This document shows positions 15,571-23,844 of a stretch of DNA of 33,927 nt, piece by piece. Location of the stretch: positions 1-33,927 of the forward strand of contig JACVCS010000040.1 in assembly GCA_016741915.1 (NCBI GenBank). Reading direction: 5' to 3'. Below the pieces are notes generated by a model. That model saw only the letters and a program-made list of their open reading frames with translations, ran no database searches and had not been told where the DNA came from. The translations under genes and the position numbers were made by a program. Positions within the stretch are counted from its first letter, which is position 1; each line of letters begins with the position of its first letter. This DNA is from Phycisphaerales bacterium (lineage in GTDB: Bacteria > Planctomycetota > Phycisphaerae > Phycisphaerales > UBA1924).

Positions 15571-18500
15571 TCAGCCGCCGATGCCGGTGCGGGCGGAGTC
15601 CAACAGGCCGGGGAAGTTCTTTTCCTCTTCCTCGGTCTGGATGATGATCGTCGGCTTGACGAGGATCATCAGGGTGGACTCTTCCTTGGAGAGCAGGCGG
15701 TTGGTGAAGAAGCGGTTGATGATGGGGATCTTGCTGAGCACGGGGACGCCGGTCTCGATGTCGATCTCGGTCACAACGCGCTGACCACCGAGCAGGAGGG
15801 TGCCCTCGTCCGGAACGGTCGAGGTCGTCTGGACGCGGGTGGTGGTGACAACGGGGAGCTGGATGAACGAGGACGTCGTGGCCGAGTTCACCAGCGTGCC
15901 GCCGACGACGGCGGAGATGGCCTGGTTGGCGATCTCGCGGATGGTGTTAATGGAGGTGTCGATGTTCATCGTCACATAGCGACGGTCGTTGGAGACCACC
16001 GCTTCGACCAGCATGACCACGCCTTCGGAGACGGTGCCGGTGGTGGGGTCGAAACCGACGGCCGAGTCGCTGGTGATCGGCTGCAGGTCGGTCACGATGG
16101 CCCGCTGGGTCACGACGTAGACGTTGGAAGTCTGCCCGTTGGTGATCGTCACACGCGGCGCGGTGAGCGTCACGGTGCGGCGGTCAACCTGCGTGGCTTT
16201 GACCAGGAAGTCCACCTGAACGTCGTCGAGGAACTGACCGGCGATCCCCAGCGCGGGGGCCGAGGAGAGAATGTCGCGAGCGAAGCCGGCGGCGGGGACG
16301 AGCGTCTGGGCGAGCCCCATGGAGTTGCCACCGACGCCGATGGGCGACCACTTATCCGGCGGAACGGTTTGCTGAAGAGCGCGATCGGCGGCGCCCGGCG
16401 GGATCAGCACGGGCGTGACCGACCCGGCACCGCCATAGGTGCTGCTGTCGAGCACGCGGCGGATGCCGTTATTGCTTCGGAAGTCGATGAGGTCGCTGGG
16501 CAGAATCGCGGGGTCGAGGTTGCGAGCCGCGGTTACCTGGTTCGAACCGGCGTTGAAGTACACGCTGAGGTTGAAGCCGATCTGCTCGAAGTAGTCCTGG
16601 CTGACAAGCAGGAAGCGGGACTCGATGTTGATCTGCATCGAGCGGATCTCGCGCAGCTTGCTGAGCAGGCCCGTGATGGCGGCGTGGTTGCGCGGAGTCT
16701 GGGTGATGACCAGCGTGCCGTTGAGCTCGCTGATGCTGCCCGTGTCGCCGCCGATCTCGCGCCAGCTCTCGGGGTCGACGGTGCGCTGGATCAGGTCGGT
16801 GATCCGGCGGATGCGGTCGAGACGCTCGTTGCGCTCGTCGCGCTGGGTGGCCTTCGCGAACGGGCCCGAACGCGTGTCAAGGTCGGCCTTGCGGGCCAGC
16901 ACGCGGGCGAGGTCCAGCTCCGGAACGTCCTTGTAATCCGGGACTTCCAGCAGCAGGTCGGTGATGTTGTACGTCAGCGTGCTCGTCTGACGCTTGATGG
17001 TCTCGGCGCTGGCGACGTTGACGATCCCGTCGTTCACGGCCCAGTCAACGCGAGAAGAGCCGTCGGTCTTGAGTTGATCTAGCACGCGCTGCAGCGCGGT
17101 CTTGGCGCTGACGTCGTTGATCAGGCTGAGGTTCACGCGGGCGGTGGGCTCAACGCCGATAGACTTGAGGCTCTCCCAGTTGGCGGTCACGTCCACCTGC
17201 GTGTTCTGCGCGATGTAGGCCAGGGCCTTGTCGAGCGACACACCCTTGAACTGCACCGGGATCTTCTTGCCTTCCAGCGCCGCGATCGCCTTGCGGTTCT
17301 CGGGGCTTTCCATCGCCCCGCCCATCTCGGTGCGGAGGTAGGTCTTCGACGGCCAATCGGTCGGGAAGTCCATGAGGTGCAGCGGCGGACGCAGCGCCTC
17401 GTGCGTGTCCATCTCGGCCTGCTGGATGCCGCGGCCGGTCAGACGCTTGTACTGCGAGTAGATCTGATACTGGCGAACGTCGTTGATCGAGTCGCGGAGG
17501 ATGTGGGCCGCGGGATTGTTCGGATCGAGGTACAGGACCTGATCGACGATCTGCAGCGCCTCGTTGTACTTCTGCTCTTTCTGCAGGTCGCGGACGCGGC
17601 TGAGCGCGTCGACGATCCGGCGTTCCTTCTCTTCCTTCAGCCGGGCCTGGGCCAGGTCGGCGTCGGCCTTCAGTTTCGCCTCACGCTCCGTGGCCGCGGT
17701 GGCCTTGGCGGCTTCCTCGGCCTGGGCGATCTTGCCGTTCAAGTCGGCGACCTTCTTCGCGAAGGCATCGACCTCGGCCTGCGAGAAGTACGAAGACGCG
17801 TTCTTGATCGTCACGTCGGCGCCCGCGACAAGGTTGCGTGCGTCGGTGGTGTTGCCGGCGGCGAGCTTGCGGGCGGCCTCGTCGATCTGGTTGGTGAACT
17901 CCGCGGTGGCGCGTTCACGCGTCAGACGCTGACGGTCGAGCAGATCGTCGGCCAGCGTGCCGCCGGTGTTGTCACGCAGGCGGACTTTGCACTCCGCCAA
18001 GCGGCGATCAGCGCGGGCGAGTTCGTCGCCCGAGAGATACTCGCGCTGCGCGGTCGTGGCGAGTTGGTACTTGCGGAAAGCCTCGGCGTAACGCCCGCCG
18101 TCGAAAGCGATGTCCGCTTCCGCGAGGGTGCGCTGTGCGTCGGCCTTCATGGCGAGTTGCATGAGGTCGGCGGACTTTTCAGCCGCGGGCGCCGGGGCGG
18201 GGTTCATGCCCTCGGCCTTGGGGGCCTCAGCCGCCGGAGCAGGCGCCACGGGCTCAGCCGCCGGAGCGGGGGCGGGTTCAGCCTTGGTCGGCTCGGCCTT
18301 CGCGGGTTCGGACTTGGCCGGTTCGCCGCCGTTGACCGGGGTCATCGCGGGCAGCGGCTCAGAGGCCGGCTGGGTCGTCGGCTCGGTCGCGGGGGCGGGC
18401 TGAGCGGGCTGCGCCGGCTGAGCGGGGACCGGGTCACGCTTGACGGTGCCGGGCTGCGCCAGGGCGATGGCCCCGCCGCGAACCTGGGCGTCGAGCTCCA

Positions 18501-19170
18501 TGAGCTTGATCTGGTAGGTGTCGGCAAGCAGGCGGTCGTCCTTCGACAACTCGACGCCCGAGCGGAAGACCTGCGTGAGCAGCAGGCGGGCGGCGCTGGG
18601 GTCGCCGGCCTCGTAGAACTTCGCCGCGTCGGAGATCATCCCGGGCACCTGCGGTGCAAGGGCCTTGCGCTGCGAGGCAACCTCGCTGAGCAGCGACTTG
18701 GCGCGGGACTGCTCACCCTCGCTCGCGTCGGCGCGGTTCATCACCGCGTCGGCGTGACGCTGCGCCATCCGCAGGTCGCCTTCCTGCACGAACAACTCGG
18801 CCTTCTGCAACGTGACTTCGCACTCGGGCAGCTTCGCGATCCGCTCATCGAAGCTCTTGATCAGATCGATGGCGGTGGTGCGCTGATCGTTGGTCAGCGT
18901 GGCCTCGTTCTGCTTGAGCTGCGAGAGCCCCTCGGCGCGGGCGCGGACGAGTTTGCCCTCCGCCGCGAGGGACCGGGCCACGCTCAGATCAAGACCCTGC
19001 TTCGCGGTCGTCTGGACCGTCGGCAGAGGGTTGGTCGAGCCCGCTTGCCCGGCCATCACGGCGGGGGCGAGCAACATGGGGGCGGCAACCGCCGCAGCAC
19101 CCATCGGAAGAATCGTGGGCAGAGGGTTGGAGGCGATGGACTTCAAGGCCGCGTTGATCTTCACCGACAT
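15571..19170 (-). CDS. Very large secretin-family outer-membrane protein with TPR-like N-terminal half, 1199 aa
   Basis: Secretins (GspD/PilQ type) form the outer-membrane ring of type II secretion or type IV pili. The C-terminal part (about 840-1193) shows secretin features: QINIESRFLLVSQDYFEQIGF, VTLTAPRVTITNGQ, and near the end VPDEGTLLLGGQR, VPVLSKIPIINRFFTNR and STLMILVKPTII. An STN/N0-like element (IPVQFKGVSLDKALAYIAQNTQVDV) lies at about 633-670. Ahead of it are helical repeat segments (about 516-563, YNEALQIVDQVLYLDPNNPAAH), a long coiled Ala/Glu/Lys region and a Pro/Ala/Glu-rich linker (about 240-330). The N-terminal signal peptide ends near AVMA-GQAG (40/41). ATG at 19170 has GGAGAG 5 bases upstream. 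It is about twice the length of GspD, and no gsp or pil genes are nearby. Confidence 0.9.
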   Translation of the reverse strand: MSVKINAALKSIASNPLPTILPMGAAAVAAPMLLAPAVMAGQAGSTNPLPTVQTTAKQGLDLSVARSLAAEGKLVRARAEGLSQLKQNEATLTNDQRTTAIDLIKSFDERIAKLPECEVTLQKAELFVQEGDLRMAQRHADAVMNRADASEGEQSRAKSLLSEVASQRKALAPQVPGMISDAAKFYEAGDPSAARLLLTQVFRSGVELSKDDRLLADTYQIKLMELDAQVRGGAIALAQPGTVKRDPVPAQPAQPAQPAPATEPTTQPASEPLPAMTPVNGGEPAKSEPAKAEPTKAEPAPAPAAEPVAPAPAAEAPKAEGMNPAPAPAAEKSADLMQLAMKADAQRTLAEADIAFDGGRYAEAFRKYQLATTAQREYLSGDELARADRRLAECKVRLRDNTGGTLADDLLDRQRLTRERATAEFTNQIDEAARKLAAGNTTDARNLVAGADVTIKNASSYFSQAEVDAFAKKVADLNGKIAQAEEAAKATAATEREAKLKADADLAQARLKEEKERRIVDALSRVRDLQKEQKYNEALQIVDQVLYLDPNNPAAHILRDSINDVRQYQIYSQYKRLTGRGIQQAEMDTHEALRPPLHLMDFPTDWPSKTYLRTEMGGAMESPENRKAIAALEGKKIPVQFKGVSLDKALAYIAQNTQVDVTANWESLKSIGVEPTARVNLSLINDVSAKTALQRVLDQLKTDGSSRVDWAVNDGIVNVASAETIKRQTSTLTYNITDLLLEVPDYKDVPELDLARVLARKADLDTRSGPFAKATQRDERNERLDRIRRITDLIQRTVDPESWREIGGDTGSISELNGTLVITQTPRNHAAITGLLSKLREIRSMQINIESRFLLVSQDYFEQIGFNLSVYFNAGSNQVTAARNLDPAILPSDLIDFRSNNGIRRVLDSSTYGGAGSVTPVLIPPGAADRALQQTVPPDKWSPIGVGGNSMGLAQTLVPAAGFARDILSSAPALGIAGQFLDDVQVDFLVKATQVDRRTVTLTAPRVTITNGQTSNVYVVTQRAIVTDLQPITSDSAVGFDPTTGTVSEGVVMLVEAVVSNDRRYVTMNIDTSINTIREIANQAISAVVGGTLVNSATTSSFIQLPVVTTTRVQTTSTVPDEGTLLLGGQRVVTEIDIETGVPVLSKIPIINRFFTNRLLSKEESTLMILVKPTIIIQTEEEEKNFPGLLDSARTGIGG

Positions 19171-19521
19171 GCAGGCTCTCCAAATGAATACGACCGCGCC
19201 GGCAAGCGTCCCACGAGCGGACGCCCCCGACCGAACGTTGAGGGCGGAGCCTAACGACTTTGCTCGCGGAACGCAAACCCACCTCTCACGACTTTTCTCG
19301 CAAACCTTTTCCACATAGGGACTTGGAGCGCGCACGACCGCTTGAAGATCCCCTTTCGTTCGGGGTCTGAAAGTAGAATATTGAGGGTTTTTGCTGATGC
19401 CGATGGCGAGCAACCAACTTGCCCGCAGAATCTGAGGATTTATCCCTGAACTTGGCCTGAAAATCCGGACTGTTCTTGGGTGGTTCCGCGGTCATCCCGG
19501 GCCGGAGTGTTGAATCCGGGC
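19171..19521 (-). promoter_or_regulatory. Secretin upstream region, likely promoter
   Basis: About 350 bases without a recognised gene. On the minus strand TATTCT (19375-19380) in an AT-rich patch is a candidate -10, with no good -35. CCCC-(8)-GGGG at about 19350-19365 could form a small leader hairpin. No terminator was seen for the upstream gene ending at 19522, so read-through into the secretin is possible. Confidence 0.3.
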
Positions 19522-20589
19522 TTATTCCAACCAGCGGATGCTGACCAGGCGGCTTTGATCCAGGCGGGGATGCTTGCCCTTGCCTTCGGGGACCAACTGC
19601 TCAAAGTCCGACTCGCTCATGCGGTCGGCGAAGAGCACGTCGGCTTCGAGCGGGTCGTCCTCGCTGTCGTCATCGTCTAAAGCCGAGGCAGTTTCGGCGC
19701 GTTTGGCGACGACAGTGGAGGCGTAGAGATCTTCGGTGGCGATGATGGCGATCTCGGAGGCCTTGTCGAGGCTGTCGGCCGTGAGAAAGACCTCGGCGTA
19801 GCGGACCATCGACCCCGGCGGTTCGATGAGCCGAACGGTCACGCGCCAAGGGGTGACGCCCAGTTCGTTGCCCAACTCGTCGAGATTCCTTTGTGCGTCG
19901 ACGTTGAGTTGCAGCCCCCACGTATCGCGGAGCTCCTCGATGATTTCTTCGGCGCAGAGCAGGTCCGGACGGTCGGCCGGGGCTTCCAGGACGGAGCGGT
20001 GCTCGTGAATTGCCGCGTCAGCGCCGGCGATCTTTTCGATCTCCGGCAGATCAAACGCCTCCAGCACCGCCTCGATTTTGGGCTTCAGCGAGGCCTCGAC
20101 GCGGACGGTGACGATCTTGTGCTCGTCGATGAAGATATAGATGAAGGGCTCGTCGCTCATGGCGCCGAAGCCGACGAGGCCGTCTTCAAAGAACCAGCCC
20201 TTGTAGCGGCGGAGCGCCTCGGTGAAGTGCTCTTGCCCGACGAGTTCGTAGGCGAGGTACGGGTCAACCTCGCGGTACGCGTCGTTACCCAGGACGTCGA
20301 GGATCGGGTAGATGCGCCCGGGGAGAATCGCGAAGAGCGAGCGGCAGAGACTCTCCAGCCGACCGGCGCGGATCACAATGTCGTAGACGTAGCGGTCGGG
20401 CCAGAGCTCGAACTCTTCCGAATCCTCGAGGGACCCGGAGTCACCCGCGGAGCCCGGCGGCGGCTGGTCCGCGTCGGAAGACTCAAAGTGGACCGTGTAC
20501 CCCTCTTTGGGTTTCATGGGCTCGATGGGGTAGACGCCGAGCGGGAAATCAAACCCGTCCACCACCAGACGCTGAATCGAACTGTCCAC
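19522..20589 (-). CDS. Unrecognised soluble protein, 355 aa
   Basis: I do not recognise a family. There is no signal peptide or membrane helix, so it is probably cytoplasmic. Visible features are an acidic Ser/Gly linker (ESSDADQPPPGSAGDSGSLED), a mixed alpha/beta region with YDIVIRAGRLESLCRSLFAILPGRIYPILDVLGNDAYREVDPY (split here only for description), FIYIFIDEHKIVTVRVEA, and an acidic segment ALDDDDSEDDPLEADV near the C-terminus. Both acidic stretches look like linkers between folded parts. GTG at 20589 is preferred because the codons upstream to the alternative GTG at 20646 have background third-base composition and GATACACT (a possible -10) lies there; no Shine-Dalgarno is seen. It precedes the secretin on the same strand, 351 bases away. 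Confidence 0.7.
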   Translation of the reverse strand: MDSSIQRLVVDGFDFPLGVYPIEPMKPKEGYTVHFESSDADQPPPGSAGDSGSLEDSEEFELWPDRYVYDIVIRAGRLESLCRSLFAILPGRIYPILDVLGNDAYREVDPYLAYELVGQEHFTEALRRYKGWFFEDGLVGFGAMSDEPFIYIFIDEHKIVTVRVEASLKPKIEAVLEAFDLPEIEKIAGADAAIHEHRSVLEAPADRPDLLCAEEIIEELRDTWGLQLNVDAQRNLDELGNELGVTPWRVTVRLIEPPGSMVRYAEVFLTADSLDKASEIAIIATEDLYASTVVAKRAETASALDDDDSEDDPLEADVLFADRMSESDFEQLVPEGKGKHPRLDQSRLVSIRWLE

Positions 20590-20649
20590 ACGAGCACGCG
20601 GCACGAGCCGAGTGTATCGCCCTTGCGGTCGAGATGCGATCGGCACGAG

Positions 20650-20741
20650 AAACGCGAACGTGAACGTGAACGCGAAACGGGGTGGGAAGTGGGTTGTCGG
20701 TGTCTGCTTTCCTTTTCATGTTCATGTTCGCGTTCGCGTTT
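20650..20741. repeat. Inverted pair of hexamer-repeat arms upstream of coaX
   Basis: Left arm 20650-20678 is built of 6-base units GAACGT, GAACGT, GAACGC, GAAACG. The right arm 20713-20741 contains TTCATG, TTCATG, TTCGCG, TTCGCG. As reverse complements the 29-base arms match at 24 positions, with 34 bases between them. It occupies the gap between divergent genes. Confidence 0.8.
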
Positions 20742-20767
20742 GCACCCGTTCTTTTCCGCCCGTTTCT

Positions 20768-20776
20768 ACCTACAGT
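20768..20776 (+). promoter_or_regulatory. Possible -10 element just upstream of coaX
   Basis: TACAGT at 20771-20776 ends 5 bases before the coaX ATG, and no Shine-Dalgarno sequence is present. This would give a leaderless transcript. No matching -35 hexamer is obvious. Confidence 0.25.
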
Positions 20777-20781
20777 TCCCC

Positions 20782-21717
20782 ATGGACAATCGACCCGACA
20801 TGCTCCTGCTCGTCTCCGTTGGCAACACCCGCACGCGCTGTGCGGCGTGCCTGCTCAAGCCCCGCGCCGGGTCGGGCGTGGTGGGGCTTCAGCCTTCGCG
20901 CGTGGTGAACAACGATTCGCCCGAGGGGGTTGCGCAGGCGCTGACGGAACTGCTGCCGGCGATGGCCGACGCTTCGGAGAGTGCCCGCGGCGTGCTGCTC
21001 ATCGCCAGCGTGAACCGCTCGTTCTCTGATCAGGTGCTCTCCGTGCTTTCGCGTCAGCTTGGTTCGCGCTGCCCACGGATCATCACGCTGCGCTCGCCGG
21101 GCTCGAAGGCCCAGGGCTTTGAGGGTGGCGCGACGCTCGATGTGCCGATCCGCACCGATCTGACCGGCGAGATCACCGTGGGCGTTGACCGTGTGCTGTG
21201 CGCCCTGGCGGCTCATCGCAAGTCGGGCGAGGCGTGCGTGGTGATCGACGCGGGCACGGCCGTCACGGTGGACTTTGTGGACGCCTTCGGGGTCTTCAAA
21301 GGCGGCGTGATCGCGCCGGGCGTTTCGATGATGGCGCGAGCGCTGAACCAGCAGACCGACGCGCTGCCAAGCGTGCAGACCACCAGCGAACGCCCCGCGG
21401 GCCCGCTGGGGAAGACCACCGCCGAGGCGATCGCCCTCGGATGCCTCGGCGCGGTGCAGGGTCTGGCGCGATTGCAGATCGACCGCACCGCAGAAATGAG
21501 CGGCGCGTACCCGCGCATCATCGCCACCGGCGGCGACGCGGTGCTGCTCTTCGAGAACGACGACCTCGTCGAGCACATCGTCCCCGATCTCGTCCTCATG
21601 GGCATGCACGCGGCATGGGAGTCGCTCTTCGGCGATGATGCCGAGGAAAGCGATGACGACGCCGACGCGGACGCCGACGACGACCGGTCGACGCGTGCGG
21701 AGCGCTCGCGTGCCTGA
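20782..21717 (+). CDS. coaX: Type III pantothenate kinase (CoaX), 311 aa
   Basis: CoaX phosphorylates pantothenate, the first step of coenzyme A synthesis, and needs a monovalent cation. The ASKHA-fold motifs are visible: VGNTRTRC (13-20), GVDRVLCALAA (134-144), CVVIDAGTAVTVD (152-164), GGVIAPGVSMMARAL (174-188) and ATGGDAVLL near residue 250. In most CoaX the first motif begins with an aspartate two residues before GNT (D-x-GNT); here the residue is S12, so the usual N-terminal Asp is missing. The C-terminus ends in a highly acidic Asp/Glu/Ala tail not part of the fold. ATG at 20782 gives MDNRPDMLLLVSV; ATG at 20800 is equally possible. The gene overlaps the next one by 8 bases. Confidence 0.88.
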   Translation: MDNRPDMLLLVSVGNTRTRCAACLLKPRAGSGVVGLQPSRVVNNDSPEGVAQALTELLPAMADASESARGVLLIASVNRSFSDQVLSVLSRQLGSRCPRIITLRSPGSKAQGFEGGATLDVPIRTDLTGEITVGVDRVLCALAAHRKSGEACVVIDAGTAVTVDFVDAFGVFKGGVIAPGVSMMARALNQQTDALPSVQTTSERPAGPLGKTTAEAIALGCLGAVQGLARLQIDRTAEMSGAYPRIIATGGDAVLLFENDDLVEHIVPDLVLMGMHAAWESLFGDDAEESDDDADADADDDRSTRAERSRA

Positions 21718-22906
21718 GGGGCGATGCCGGGTGCGACTGTCTTCGCCGATCCCGGGCCTGGCGCAGGGCGGCGTGGTGGCTGAGGTGCGTTCAGCCGACG
21801 GTTCGCCTTCGGAGGGTGGATCTGGGGGTGTGGGGGGTGGCGGCGGTGGGGGGGCTCTGGCCCTGATCGATCTTACTGGCGATATCGATGCGATGCTGTC
21901 GCGTGCCGGGATCAAGCCGGTCAAGGTCGGCGCGGTGGCGCTGCGGAACCTGATGAACGAGGACGAAGGGCTGGTTGCGCGGTGGAGCACGCACGCCGCC
22001 ACGCTCATGCCCCACGGCTCGCCCATCGTCGTGCAGCGATTGCTTCGACGCCTGAGCGAGGTGTGCGAAGCGGTGAATCAATCGCCGAGCGTCGAAGCGG
22101 AAATCGACGGACCGCCGACGCGTGCGTGCTGGTCTGAGCGGTATCCCGCAGCGACGAGCCTGCTCGAAGCACGTCTGCTCTACGCGCTGTCAAAGGTCGA
22201 ATCGCCGCTGGCGATCGACGTGCTGCTGAATCAGCCGACGATCTGGCGCAGGGCCCTTGGGCGGACCGAGCGACCCGATGAAGAAGTCGAGCGCTCGCTC
22301 ACGCTCCCCGCTGAAGAAGATCGGCACCGAAGACTCGCTCGGTTGTTGCGTGCACCAACCATCGCGGCGGCGGGTTGGGCGAACATCGGCAAATCCTCAC
22401 TGCTCAACGCCCTTTCGGGGCGCGAGGTATCCCTGGTGGCCGACGTCGCGGGCACGACGCGCGACCACGTCGGTGCGGCCTTGGTGCTCGACGGGCTGAT
22501 GGTCCGCTGGCTCGATCTGCCGGGGCTCGTCGAAGGCTCAGCGGCAGAGGACCGACTCGCACTCCAGGCCGAGGCGATGGCCCTCTCGGCCGCAAAGCAT
22601 GCGGACCTCGTGCTGTCGTGCGCCAGCGCGTCCAGCGACCCGCATGCTCCATCGACTGCCCCACCCGATCCGTCGCGCCTTGGGGTTGATGCCAGCCGCG
22701 TGCTGCGGGTTGCCCTTCGCTGCGACTTGGGTCATGCGAACTTCGCGCACGACCTGAGCGTCAGTGTGCGTGACCTTACCGGCGTGCGGGCCCTGGCGCA
22801 CGCGTGCCGAGCGTGGCTGGTCAGCGACGACGATCTGCACTGGGCGAGCACGATCGGCCCCTGGCGATTCTGGGAAGTCGCCGATGCGTCGGGCGAAACG
22901 CGTTGA
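21710..22906 (+). CDS. Divergent MnmE/TrmE-like GTPase, 398 aa
   Basis: MnmE is the GTPase that, with MnmG, modifies wobble uridines in tRNA. The middle of this protein has the family Walker A GWANIGKSSLLNALSG (222-237), the G2/G3 pattern VADVAGTTRDHVGA and WLDLPGLVEG. The N-terminal half has MnmE-like helices (MPHGSPIVVQRLLRRL and AATSLLEARLLYALSKVESP). Differences are striking: the G4 NKxD is replaced by LRCDL, and the C-terminal cysteine motif (C-x-G-K) that ends MnmE is absent, the protein stopping at ADASGETR. A Gly-rich insertion lies near residue 35-48. It is probably a paralogue with altered function. GTG at 21710 has GGAG 7 bases upstream and overlaps coaX by 8 bases, so co-translation is likely. 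Confidence 0.75.
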   Translation: MPEGRCRVRLSSPIPGLAQGGVVAEVRSADGSPSEGGSGGVGGGGGGGALALIDLTGDIDAMLSRAGIKPVKVGAVALRNLMNEDEGLVARWSTHAATLMPHGSPIVVQRLLRRLSEVCEAVNQSPSVEAEIDGPPTRACWSERYPAATSLLEARLLYALSKVESPLAIDVLLNQPTIWRRALGRTERPDEEVERSLTLPAEEDRHRRLARLLRAPTIAAAGWANIGKSSLLNALSGREVSLVADVAGTTRDHVGAALVLDGLMVRWLDLPGLVEGSAAEDRLALQAEAMALSAAKHADLVLSCASASSDPHAPSTAPPDPSRLGVDASRVLRVALRCDLGHANFAHDLSVSVRDLTGVRALAHACRAWLVSDDDLHWASTIGPWRFWEVADASGETR

Positions 22907-23016
22907 GTTCGCCTAAACTCGGTGTTCAGCGTCTGTTTGTCGTCGGCACGGGCACGCGCCCGCCCGCCGGTTCGTTGATTTGAGTCTTTCGAGTTATCGA
23001 GCAGTTGAGACCCACC

Positions 23017-23781
23017 ATGGCGATGGAAAAGCGTCAGCAGCAGATCGAAGTCGGTGCCGGTTTGACCGAGTCGCGGTACTCGCAGGACTTCATCGACCTG
23101 CTGAAGAACTGGGGCGGGCCCGTCCTTTTCGTGGTGGCACTCGGCGTCTTGGGGATTCAGGGCTACCGCTGGTGGACCGCTCGCCAGCAAGCCGCCGAAG
23201 TCACCGCGATCCAGGAGTTTGAAGCCGCACGCACGGCCGGCAATCCGACGAACCTCCTCCGCCTCGCCGAAGAGCACGAGGGACAACTCTCGGTCTCGAC
23301 GATGGCGCGTCTGACGGCCGCGGACATCCTGCTCGATTCGTCGTACTCGGGGCTCGTCCCCGGTGCGCCCGTCGAAGCCGACGGCACCCCGAAGAACAAG
23401 GAAGACATCCTCAGCGAGCAGCAGATCACGCAGAAACTCAGCGAGGCGAAGGCCCTCTACGAGCGCATCTGGAAGGAAACCAACACCGCCAAGGGCAAAG
23501 AGCTCTTCGCCATCGCCGCGGCCTTCGGGATGGCCGCGGCCGCAGAGACGGGCAAGAACTGGGACGAGGCGAGCACGAACTACAACCGCGTGATCTCCAT
23601 CGCGGAGCGCACGGGCCTGAACGTGCCGCTGAAGATCGCGAAGGAACGTCTGGCGGCCCTTGAGACGCTGAAGACCGCCGCCGGTTTGCCCAGCGAGGCG
23701 AACGTGGTCACCAAGTGGGGCTACGACTTTGAGCCGTCGCCGCTGACGCCGAAAACCCCCGAGGCCCCGGCGAAGCCGTAA
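23017..23781 (+). CDS. Membrane-anchored TPR-like protein, 254 aa
   Basis: The architecture is a short basic cytoplasmic N-terminus, one transmembrane helix (about 33-50, GGPVLFVVALGVLGIQGY), and an extended helical region of TPR-like pairs (EVTAIQEFEAARTAG, SEAKALYERIWKET, ELFAIAAAFGMAAAAETGKNWDEASTNYNRVIS). This resembles the YfgM/TPR_21 group, which in E. coli is attached to the Sec translocon, but I assign it only by layout. A Pro-rich tail ends the protein. ATG at 23017 was chosen; an in-frame TTG at 23005 is an alternative and the ribosome site is weak. It lies 110 bases after the MnmE-like gene and 63 before the pseudouridine synthase, probably in one operon. Confidence 0.75.
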   Translation: MAMEKRQQQIEVGAGLTESRYSQDFIDLLKNWGGPVLFVVALGVLGIQGYRWWTARQQAAEVTAIQEFEAARTAGNPTNLLRLAEEHEGQLSVSTMARLTAADILLDSSYSGLVPGAPVEADGTPKNKEDILSEQQITQKLSEAKALYERIWKETNTAKGKELFAIAAAFGMAAAAETGKNWDEASTNYNRVISIAERTGLNVPLKIAKERLAALETLKTAAGLPSEANVVTKWGYDFEPSPLTPKTPEAPAKP

Positions 23782-23844
23782 GCCCGCGGGCAAGGCTCGA
23801 ATCAGCCCGTTCGCAAGAGATCAACACACCGGAGGCCGCCCGAC

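Noticed and set aside
15358..19254. Two long plus-strand frames (574 and 625 codons) opposite the secretin
   Set aside because: Shadow frames from biased codon use; the Asp/Gly/Val-rich translation lacks any motif.
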